From positions 1 to 11,705 of the forward strand of contig DRQL01000049.1 in NCBI GenBank assembly GCA_011371465.1: DNA of 11,705 bases. The letters are read 5' to 3'. This stretch comes from Gammaproteobacteria bacterium. Lineage in GTDB: Bacteria > Pseudomonadota > Gammaproteobacteria > DSM-19610. How positions within the stretch are numbered: the first letter of the stretch is position 1; each line of letters opens with the position of its first letter. The notes below the pieces were generated by a model. It searched no databases and was not told where the DNA came from. It saw only the letters and a list, made by a program, of their open reading frames with translations. Positions 6,157-11,705 of this stretch are shown here, piece by piece. A program made the translations under genes and the position numbers.

Positions 6157-7536
6157 ATGTCGAATACCGTCGATTTTGATGCGGAACTGATCCGGCGCTA
6201 CGCGGGTAGCGGGCCGCGCTATACCTCCTACCCGACGGCGATGGAGTTTACGCCCGCGGTGGGCGAGCAGGACTACCTGGCCTGGGTAAAGGAAAGTAAC
6301 CTCAGGGGCAGGCCGCTGTCGCTGTATGTGCACATCCCGTTCTGCGCCCACGTCTGTTACTACTGTGCCTGTAACAAGATCGTCACTGCCGACCGCAGCC
6401 GTGCGCAACCCTACCTGGACAGCCTGTACCGGGAGATCCGTCTGCAGGCTTCGCTGGTTGATCCCGGCCGGCGGGTGGAACAGTTGCACTGGGGCGGCGG
6501 AACGCCGACTTTCCTCAGCGAACAACAGATGTGCGACCTGATGCGCGTGCTGGGCGAGAACTTCTACCTGCACGAGGACGATAGCGGGGAATATTCGATT
6601 GAAATCGACCCGCGCGAGTTGCGCGAACATACTCTCCCGGTTTTGCGCGACATTGGTTTCAACCGTGTCAGCCTCGGGGTGCAGGACTTCAACCCGAAGG
6701 TGCAGGAAGCCGTGCATCGCATACAGCCGGAGGAGCAGACGCTGGGTGCGCTGCGCCAGGCGCGTGAACTCGGCTTCCGCTCCATCAATATCGACCTGAT
6801 GTACGGCCTGCCGTTGCAGACGCTGGAAAGTTTTTCGGAAACCCTGGACAAGGTCATCGATGCACGGCCGGAACGCCTGTCCGTGTTCAACTACGCGCAC
6901 CTGCCGGAACGCTTCAAGCCGCAGCGTCGCATCAACCGCGAAGACCTGCCTGACGCGGAAGTAAAACTGGCTATCCTCGCCCTGACCATCGAAAAGCTGA
7001 TCGCCGCGGGTTACCAGTACATCGGCATGGATCATTTCGCCCTGCTGGACGATGAGCTTGCCGAGGCGCAGCGCACCGGCACCCTGCATCGTAATTTCCA
7101 GGGCTATTCAACCCACGCGGATTCCGACCTCATCTCCGTGGGGGTGAGTGCCATCAGCCTGATGCCGGGCGGTTACAGCCAGAACTGCATGACGGTAGAG
7201 GAATACATTCGTGATCTCGATGAACCACACCTGCCCATTGTGCGCGGTGTTGCACTCAACGACGACGATCGTGTGCGCGGTGAGGTGATCCAGCAGCTGA
7301 TTTGTAACAACACGCTGGATATGCGCCGTATTGAAAACGAATTCGGGATTCAGTTTCGCGAGTACTTTGCTTCCGAACTGGAGCAGCTGGAAGGCATGGC
7401 GGAAGACGGACTGATTCTGGTTGGCGATCACGGCCTGGAAGTGACCGCAAAAGGACGCCTGTTGATCCGTAATATCTGCAGGGTGTTCGACCGCTACCGG
7501 GTCGAGGAAGAAGAGCGTTTTTCCAAAATGATCTAG
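6157..7536 (+). CDS. hemN: Oxygen-independent coproporphyrinogen III oxidase HemN
   Basis: Radical-SAM enzyme that converts coproporphyrinogen III to protoporphyrinogen IX without oxygen, in haem synthesis in the cytoplasm. The 459-residue product carries the iron-sulphur motif C63-x3-C67-x2-C70 with the extra C72 (PFCAHVCYYCACNK). It also has GGGTP at 113-117, VSLGVQDFN, DLMYGLP, and the C-terminal TAKGRLLIRNICRVFDRY. The N-terminal block SGPRYTSYPTAMEF and the full C-terminal domain mark true HemN rather than the shorter HemW/HutW relatives. The frame can be extended to a GTG at 6145, but GGAG at 6147-6150 lies six bases before the ATG at 6157, and that start matches E. coli HemN. An FNR-type box upstream suggests induction at low oxygen. 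It ends convergently with the small gene at 7571-7759. Confidence 0.96.
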   Translation: MSNTVDFDAELIRRYAGSGPRYTSYPTAMEFTPAVGEQDYLAWVKESNLRGRPLSLYVHIPFCAHVCYYCACNKIVTADRSRAQPYLDSLYREIRLQASLVDPGRRVEQLHWGGGTPTFLSEQQMCDLMRVLGENFYLHEDDSGEYSIEIDPRELREHTLPVLRDIGFNRVSLGVQDFNPKVQEAVHRIQPEEQTLGALRQARELGFRSINIDLMYGLPLQTLESFSETLDKVIDARPERLSVFNYAHLPERFKPQRRINREDLPDAEVKLAILALTIEKLIAAGYQYIGMDHFALLDDELAEAQRTGTLHRNFQGYSTHADSDLISVGVSAISLMPGGYSQNCMTVEEYIRDLDEPHLPIVRGVALNDDDRVRGEVIQQLICNNTLDMRRIENEFGIQFREYFASELEQLEGMAEDGLILVGDHGLEVTAKGRLLIRNICRVFDRYRVEEEERFSKMI

Positions 7537-7548
7537 CCCGTAACGGGC
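7536..7548 (-). terminator. Weak hairpin between convergent genes
   Basis: GCCCG-TAA-CGGGC forms a 5-bp stem overlapping the last base of the hemN stop codon. Read on the minus strand it is followed by TAGATCATTTT, so it could help end the transcript of the 62-residue gene. On the plus strand no T-run follows. The short stem makes this a weak call. Confidence 0.28.
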
Positions 7549-7570
7549 CGCCGTCCCTGGCGGGTCGGCA

Positions 7571-7759
7571 TCAGTCCTTGTGCCGGTAGATCAGTCCCGG
7601 TTCGACCAGCACTTCGTTCTCGCTCAGACGGTCGAGCGGGAACTCGTCGTCTTCGTAATTGGCGATACGATCGAATACGTAGGTGTCGTCCTGCACCTCG
7701 ATGGATTCAAAAATCGGCTTACCCAGGTAGTTGCCGATTGCATGACCGTTTTGACTCAC
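7571..7759 (-). CDS. Small acidic protein of unknown function (62 aa)
   Basis: I do not recognise this 62-residue protein. It begins at a GTG (7759-7757) preceded by AAGGGG at seven bases, a good ribosome binding site. The sequence is acidic and contains short beta-like blocks (GKPIFESIEVQDDTYVFDRI, then EVLVEPGLIYRHKD) with an aspartate/glutamate-rich centre (NYEDDEFPLD). It has no cysteine, no signal peptide and no membrane span. It resembles a compact single-domain cytoplasmic protein. It is convergent with hemN and divergent from aroC, with a 124-base shared upstream region that holds a perfect palindrome. It is probably real because of the ribosome binding site and the absence of a better frame on the other strand. 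Confidence 0.7.
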   Translation of the reverse strand: MSQNGHAIGNYLGKPIFESIEVQDDTYVFDRIANYEDDEFPLDRLSENEVLVEPGLIYRHKD

Positions 7760-7787
7760 AGCAATGCCCCTTCATTAGGTTGATGGT

Positions 7788-7804
7788 TTGAGTGACATAC
7801 TCAA
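7788..7804. promoter_or_regulatory. Perfect 6-5-6 palindrome, candidate operator
   Basis: TTGAGT-GACAT-ACTCAA lies in the divergent region between the 62-residue gene (start 29 bases away) and aroC (start 80 bases away). The arms resemble an FNR half-site, but the spacing (N5 between six-base arms) differs from TTGAT-N4-ATCAA, so I do not call it FNR. The position close to the small gene suggests that gene is the regulated one. Confidence 0.45.
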
Positions 7805-7869
7805 CAGGAATAACGGCGCCGGGCGAAAAGGCTTTAACCGCGGCTAATTCCACATCTCTCAAACTCCTG

Positions 7870-7875
7870 TACAAT
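7870..7875 (+). promoter_or_regulatory. Candidate aroC -10 (TACAAT)
   Basis: TACAAT matches the consensus at five of six positions. The hexamer 17 bases upstream, ATTCCA (7847-7852), is a weak -35. Transcription would start at about 7882-7884, at or within two bases of the aroC ATG, giving a leaderless or near-leaderless message. This agrees with the lack of any purine-rich ribosome binding site before aroC. Confidence 0.4.
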
Positions 7876-7883
7876 AACGCCGT

Positions 7884-8987
7884 ATGTCAGGGAACAGTAT
7901 CGGAAAACTCTTTACGGTCACCAGCTTTGGCGAAAGCCACGGCCCGGCCATCGGCTGCATCGTGGACGGCTGTCCGCCCGGCATGGCGCTTTCCGAGGCC
8001 GATCTCCAGGGCGACCTGGACCGGCGCAAACCGGGGAAATCGCGTCATACCACCCAGCGCCGCGAGGCCGACGAAGTGCAGATCCTGTCCGGCGTGTTCG
8101 AGGGCCGCACCACCGGCAGCCCCATCGGCCTGATCATCCACAATACCGACCAGCGTTCCAAAGACTACTCCACCATCATGGACCGTTTCCGGCCCGGTCA
8201 CGCGGACTACACCTACCAGCAGAAATTCGGCTTCCGCGACTACCGCGGCGGCGGTCGTTCCTCGGCGCGCGAGACGGCCATGCGGGTGGCCGCCGGGGGT
8301 ATAGCCCGCAAGTACCTGCGGGAAAAATGCGGCACTGAAATTCGTGGCTACCTGGCCCAGCTGGGTCCCGTCGAGCTGCAACTGAAAGACTGGTCCGCGG
8401 TGGAGGAAAATCCCTTTTTCTGCCCGGACCCGGAACGGGTGGCCGAGCTGGAAGCCTACATGGATGCCCTGCGCAAGGAGGGCAATTCCGTCGGCGCGCG
8501 CGTCAACCTGGTGGCCAGCGGTATTCCCCCGGGCCTGGGCGAGCCGGTATTCGACCGGCTGGATGCCGACATTGCGCACGCCATGGTCAGCATCAACGCC
8601 GTCAAGGGCGTCGAGATCGGCGCCGGTTTCGACTGCGTCGCCCAGAAAGGGACCGAACACCGTGATGAAATCACCCCGCAGGGCTTCCTGAGCAACCACG
8701 CCGGCGGGGTGCTGGGCGGTATTTCCTCCGGGCAGGATATCCTGGTCAGTATTGCGCTCAAGCCGACTTCCAGTCTGCGCCTGCCGGGGCGTTCGGTTAA
8801 CCTGGACGGTGAACCCGTCGAAGTCGTGACTACCGGGCGCCATGATCCCTGCGTCGGCATTCGCGCGACACCGATTGCCGAAGCGATGCTGGCTATCGTG
8901 CTGATGGATCACTACCTGCGTCACCGCGGGCAGAATGCAGACGTGGAGTCGCGTACACCGGTTATTCCCCCCGGCCCGGATGTCTAG
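7884..8987 (+). CDS. aroC: Chorismate synthase
   Basis: Last enzyme of the shikimate pathway. It converts 5-enolpyruvylshikimate-3-phosphate to chorismate using reduced FMN, in the cytoplasm. The 367 residues contain all three family signatures: GESHG at 16-20, the GGGRSSARET block at 122-131, and GRHDPCV at 318-324. The flavin/substrate residues in RKPGKSRHTTQR (48-59) and FRPGHAD (102-108) are also present. The N-terminus MSGNSIGKLFTVTSFGESHG aligns residue by residue with E. coli AroC, which fixes the ATG at 7884 although no Shine-Dalgarno sequence precedes it. The length is normal (E. coli 361). A palindromic repeat element follows, before the transporter gene. Confidence 0.97.
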   Translation: MSGNSIGKLFTVTSFGESHGPAIGCIVDGCPPGMALSEADLQGDLDRRKPGKSRHTTQRREADEVQILSGVFEGRTTGSPIGLIIHNTDQRSKDYSTIMDRFRPGHADYTYQQKFGFRDYRGGGRSSARETAMRVAAGGIARKYLREKCGTEIRGYLAQLGPVELQLKDWSAVEENPFFCPDPERVAELEAYMDALRKEGNSVGARVNLVASGIPPGLGEPVFDRLDADIAHAMVSINAVKGVEIGAGFDCVAQKGTEHRDEITPQGFLSNHAGGVLGGISSGQDILVSIALKPTSSLRLPGRSVNLDGEPVEVVTTGRHDPCVGIRATPIAEAMLAIVLMDHYLRHRGQNADVESRTPVIPPGPDV

Positions 8988-9007
8988 GAGGGCCCTGATC
9001 CAGCCGC

Positions 9008-9070
9008 CATGCCGGCGCAAGCCGGTATCCAGTGCATTGAGGTTTCTGGATACCGGCTTGCGCCGGTATG
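9008..9070. repeat. Large perfect inverted repeat (21-bp arms)
   Basis: The arms at 9012-9032 and 9046-9066 are exact reverse complements (21 of 21) around a 13-base loop. Outside one G:T pair the match continues for three more bases to 9008/9070. Each arm contains its own smaller palindrome (GCCGG...CCGGC type), so the element is two short palindromic repeats in inverted orientation. It starts 20 bases after the aroC stop. As RNA it would fold very strongly and may protect or end the aroC message. No T-run follows. Confidence 0.85.
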
Positions 9071-9101
9071 ACGACAGGGCATTCAATCAGCGCTTCCCCG
9101 G
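9046..9101 (+). repeat. Dispersed 56-base palindromic repeat, copy 1
   Basis: The copy runs from CTGGATACCGGC through GCCGGTATGACG, then an unlike 11-base stretch, then AATCAGCG and TTCCCCGG. The second copy at 11504-11559 has the same length and order. By hand count 43 of 56 positions agree. The core resembles the short 20-base palindromic repeats common between genes in proteobacteria (dRS3-like in Neisseria). The name is by resemblance only. Confidence 0.75.
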
Positions 9102-9132
9102 CTTTCCCCTGATCCAGGCCTGACACCGGTCA

Positions 9133-10272
9133 ATGTTCTACTGGCGCCTGTCCGGTTTCTATTTTTTCTATTTCGCTTCGCTCGGTGCGTTGATCCCCTA
9201 CTGGGGCCTGTACCTGAAATCGCTGGGCTTCAGCGTGGTGGAAATCGGCGAACTGGTGGCCATCATCATGGCGACCAAGATCATTGCGCCCAATATCTGG
9301 GGCTGGATCGCGGACCACAGCGGCAAGCGCATGCGCATGGTGCGTATCGCCTGCCTGCTGGCGACCATCAGCTTTGCCGGTGTCTTCCTGGTCCAGGGCT
9401 ACTGGTGGCTGGCGCTGGTGATGTCGCTGTTCAGTTTTTTCTGGAACGCTGCGCTGCCCCAGTTTGAAGCGACCACGCTGAATCACCTCGGCGAGCAAAC
9501 CCAGCGTTACAGCAGTATTCGCCTGTGGGGGTCGATCGGCTTTGTGGTGGCGGTGGCCGCGCTGGGCCGGGTCTTCGACCAGACCGGGACCGGCCTGCTG
9601 CCGGCGGTGGTGATTACGCTGTTTGCCGGTATCTGGTTGTCCAGTCTGCTGGTGCCGGAACACGTCAATCCGCACCCGGTCGTTGACGACACGCCGCTGC
9701 GCAGCGTGCTGGCCAGCCCGGTGGTGATTGCCTTTCTGCTGGTGAGCTTCCTGGTCCAGGCCAGCCACGGACCCTATTACACCTTCTACAGCCTGTACCT
9801 GTCCGGTCACGGTTACAGCGAGACGGTGATCGGACAGTTATGGGCCTGGGGGGTCGTCGCCGAGATTGCGGTATTCCTGAAGATGCACGCCTGGCTGCCG
9901 CGTTTCGGTGCACGCCGCCTGCTGCTGGTGGCGACCGGCCTGACCGCACTGCGCTGGACGATGGTGGCCCTGTTCGTTGAACAATTGTGGCTGCTGGCGT
10001 TCGCGCAGGCACTGCACGCGGCCAGTTTTGGCGTGTTTCACGCCGTGGCGATCTACCTGACGCACCGGCTTTTCACCGGGCGGCACCAGGGTCGCGGGCA
10101 GGCGCTGTACAGCAGTCTGAGTTTTGGTGCCGGTGGTGCTGCCGGCAGCCTTGCTGCGGGCTACCTGTGGGAAGGCATGGGCGCTCAGTGGATGTATATC
10201 GGTGCCGCTGTGGTGGCGTTGCTTGCCGGCTGGATTGTGTGGCGTAATATCGATACCGGCTTCCAGGCCTGA
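9133..10272 (+). CDS. HcaT-like major facilitator transporter
   Basis: Inner-membrane transporter of the MFS subgroup that includes E. coli HcaT (putative 3-phenylpropionate permease) and other sugar-permease-like proteins. The 379-residue product has about twelve hydrophobic spans. Matches to HcaT from memory include YSSIRLWGSIGFV near residues 126-138 and the segment ASHGPYYTFYSLYLSGHGYS followed by LWAWGVVAEIAVF in the second half. The basic loop between spans 2 and 3 is DHSGKRMRMVR. The ATG at 9133 has no clear ribosome binding site, and it lies 32 bases after a repeat element. The gene is followed after 22 bases by an outer-membrane protein gene, probably in one operon. An MFS gene of this type next to aroC is also found in Pseudomonas (from memory). 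The substrate is unknown, and HcaT's aromatic acid should not be carried over without test. Confidence 0.87.
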   Translation: MFYWRLSGFYFFYFASLGALIPYWGLYLKSLGFSVVEIGELVAIIMATKIIAPNIWGWIADHSGKRMRMVRIACLLATISFAGVFLVQGYWWLALVMSLFSFFWNAALPQFEATTLNHLGEQTQRYSSIRLWGSIGFVVAVAALGRVFDQTGTGLLPAVVITLFAGIWLSSLLVPEHVNPHPVVDDTPLRSVLASPVVIAFLLVSFLVQASHGPYYTFYSLYLSGHGYSETVIGQLWAWGVVAEIAVFLKMHAWLPRFGARRLLLVATGLTALRWTMVALFVEQLWLLAFAQALHAASFGVFHAVAIYLTHRLFTGRHQGRGQALYSSLSFGAGGAAGSLAAGYLWEGMGAQWMYIGAAVVALLAGWIVWRNIDTGFQA

Positions 10273-10294
10273 CCAGTTCTCACCCGGGACCAAC

Positions 10295-11482
10295 GTGCAC
10301 AGATTCCTGTACCTGCTGATGATTATCCCGTTGCTCGCCCAGGGCTACGAGACGCGCCTGGCCGGGTTTGTCGGTGCCGAACTGAGGGGCTTTGTCGAGG
10401 ACGCGCAGTTCGAGCACCAGTTCGATGGCCTGCAGCCTTCCCTGATCGTGCAACCCGAGTTTACCCTGTTCCCGGAAGACAGTGATGACCAGTTCAACTT
10501 TATACCCTTTATCCGGCTGGACAGCCGCGACAGCCGGCGCACGCATGCTGATATCCGCGAAGCCTACTGGCTGCACGTGAGTGATGAGTGGGAACTGCTG
10601 GTGGGTTTGAACCGGGTGTTCTGGGGGGTGGCCGAGTCGCGGCACCTGGTCGATATCATCAACCAGACCGACTTTGTCGAGGATATCGATACGGAGGACA
10701 AGCTGGGACAACCGATGATCAATCTGACCACCCAGCAGGACTGGGGTGCGCTCAGCCTGTTTGTCATGCCCTGGTTCCGGGAGCGAACCTTCCCCGGCAA
10801 GGACGGGCGGCTGCGTTTTCCCCTGGTAACGGACGGCGACCCGCAATACCAGTCCAGCGACAAGCAGCACCGCGTGGATATTGCGCTGCGCTATTCCCAT
10901 TACATCGGCGAATGGGACTTTGGTCTTTCCTATTTCAATGGCACCGGCCGCGAACCCCGCTTCCTGCTCAACCGCAATGCAACGCGCCTGGTGCCTTTCT
11001 ATGACCTGATCAAACAGGTCGGGACCGATATCCAGTTGACCCACGAGGGCTGGCTGTGGAAGTTCGAAGGACTGTGGCGGGCACAACACGGCGACCATTT
11101 TCTGGCTACGGTAGGTGGTTTTGAATACACCCTGTACCAGCTGGCCGGTTCAGCCGCCGACCTGGGCCTGTTACTGGAATACTCCTGGGATGGTCGCAGC
11201 AGTAATCCGGCGGATGCACCACCGGTAGTGTTCGACGACGATATTTTTACGGGTGCGCGCCTGACGCTGAACGATGTCCAGGATTCGGAAGTACTGGCGG
11301 GTTTCGTGGTCGACCGGGATACCCGGGCCACGCAGCTGACGGTGGAGGCCGAGCGCCGCTTGAGTGATCACTGGAACCTGGAGCTGGAAAGCCGCTGGTT
11401 CCTCAATACCGGCAACAGCGGTGTGGTGTCGGCTTTTCGCGACGACAGCTACGTAACCCTGCGGATATCGCGTTATTTCTAG
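10295..11482 (+). CDS. Outer membrane beta-barrel protein, function unknown
   Basis: Predicted 395-residue secreted barrel protein. I choose the GTG at 10295, preceded by CGGGA at a fair distance. It gives a short signal peptide (HRFLYLLMIIPLLAQG, cleavage near residue 17), and an ATG nine codons in (10319) would truncate it. The mature protein alternates aromatic and charged residues with Asp/Asn/Gly turns (for example WDFGLSYFNGTGREPRFLL and LTLNDVQDSEVLAGF). It ends in SYVTLRISRYF, a final aromatic residue typical of the barrel-assembly signal. The frame is open further upstream to 10124, but that part overlaps the transporter gene. It lies 22 bases after the MFS gene, so it may supply an outer-membrane channel for the same substrate. 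I do not recognise a named family. It is not an obvious OprD, OmpC or FadL protein. Confidence 0.8.
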   Translation: MHRFLYLLMIIPLLAQGYETRLAGFVGAELRGFVEDAQFEHQFDGLQPSLIVQPEFTLFPEDSDDQFNFIPFIRLDSRDSRRTHADIREAYWLHVSDEWELLVGLNRVFWGVAESRHLVDIINQTDFVEDIDTEDKLGQPMINLTTQQDWGALSLFVMPWFRERTFPGKDGRLRFPLVTDGDPQYQSSDKQHRVDIALRYSHYIGEWDFGLSYFNGTGREPRFLLNRNATRLVPFYDLIKQVGTDIQLTHEGWLWKFEGLWRAQHGDHFLATVGGFEYTLYQLAGSAADLGLLLEYSWDGRSSNPADAPPVVFDDDIFTGARLTLNDVQDSEVLAGFVVDRDTRATQLTVEAERRLSDHWNLELESRWFLNTGNSGVVSAFRDDSYVTLRISRYF

Positions 11483-11503
11483 GGAATCTCTCCATTGAAA
11501 CCA

Positions 11504-11559
11504 CTGGATTCCGGCATACGCCGGAATGACGGAAAATGAATGAATCAGCGATTCCCCGG
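11504..11559 (+). repeat. Dispersed 56-base palindromic repeat, copy 2
   Basis: Same 56-base layout as the copy at 9046-9101: CTGGATTCCGGC, loop ATAC, GCCGGAATGACG, an unlike 11-base stretch, AATCAGCG, TTCCCCGG. It begins 21 bases after the barrel gene stop. The stem differs from copy 1 by a paired A-to-T and T-to-A change, which keeps the hairpin. Confidence 0.75.
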
Positions 11560-11609
11560 GTCACTACTGAAGCTCTCCCCCCGGGGTTAGATTGCACCGG
11601 TTGATGGTG

Positions 11610-11615
11610 TATATT
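11610..11615 (+). promoter_or_regulatory. Possible -10 (TATATT) for the right-edge gene
   Basis: TATATT, five of six matches to the consensus, lies about 50 bases before the start of the gene at the right edge. No good -35 is present at the usual distance (TTAGAT, 11587-11592). Between it and the gene is a 6-bp hairpin CCGGTC/GACCGG (11627-11632 and 11640-11645), which would be in the leader. Confidence 0.28.
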
Positions 11616-11666
11616 CCTACGCTTGTCCGGTCGCACCAGGACCGGCGGAAGGTAGAGGGAAATCAC

Positions 11667-11705
11667 GTGACACCATCAGATCTTGTAGCGCGAAGCCTGT
11701 TGGGC
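11667..11705 (+). CDS. 5' end of a gene running off the right edge
   Basis: A GTG at 11667 is preceded by GAGGGA ending six bases upstream, a good ribosome binding site. It opens a frame to the window edge encoding MTPSDLVARSLLG. Thirteen residues are too few to identify the product. The spacing, the ribosome binding site and the long non-coding stretch before it make a real gene start likely. Confidence 0.45.
   Translation, partial: MTPSDLVARSLLG

Noticed and set aside
6100..7089. 329-codon minus-strand frame opposite hemN
   Set aside because: Antisense shadow of hemN, with no recognisable domains or start site.
7788..7804. The palindrome as a second FNR box
   Set aside because: Arm sequence and spacing (TTGAGT-N5-ACTCAA) do not fit TTGAT-N4-ATCAA.
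7887..9086. 399-codon open frame on the minus strand opposite aroC
   Set aside because: It is a shadow of the high third-position GC of aroC. The product is low-complexity with no family resemblance, while aroC is certain.
9008..9101. CRISPR array or insertion sequence after aroC
   Set aside because: There is no regular repeat-spacer unit and no transposase frame. The structure is a palindromic intergenic repeat.

Overview
The window (about 11.7 kb, roughly 59% G+C by eye, densely coded) looks like a chromosomal segment of a gammaproteobacterium. The evidence is the set of PrmB, AroC, HemN and Psd proteins resembling E. coli and Pseudomonas forms, an OprD-type porin, and an HcaT-like transporter next to aroC. 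From memory, prmB also lies close to aroC and an MFS gene in Pseudomonas and relatives. I cannot name the genus. There is no sign of phage, plasmid, insertion sequence, CRISPR, rRNA or tRNA.

Left part, minus strand (152-4724): a tightly packed cluster read right to left. A SCO1/SenC copper protein, a PCu(A)C periplasmic copper chaperone, phosphatidylserine decarboxylase (psd) and an OprD-family porin all overlap by 4 to 17 bases, so they are probably one translationally coupled operon. After a 71-base gap comes gltS, a sodium/glutamate symporter. The first two genes deliver copper to respiratory oxidases. Psd makes phosphatidylethanolamine. The last two handle outer- and inner-membrane uptake.

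Middle part, plus strand (4801-7536): prmB (methylation of ribosomal protein L3), a small acidic protein of unknown function, and hemN (oxygen-independent haem synthesis). In front of hemN is a near-ideal FNR/ANR-type box whose centre lies 41.5 bases from a predicted transcription start, so hemN is probably induced when oxygen falls.

Right part (7571-11705): a 62-residue unknown protein on the minus strand is divergent from aroC (chorismate synthase), and their shared upstream region holds a perfect 6-5-6 palindrome. After aroC come a 21-base perfect inverted repeat, an HcaT-like MFS transporter and, 22 bases later, an outer-membrane beta-barrel protein, which may form an inner/outer membrane pair. 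A dispersed 56-base repeat occurs after aroC and again after the barrel gene, with a compensatory change in its stem. The start of another gene runs off the right edge, and possibly one off the left edge.
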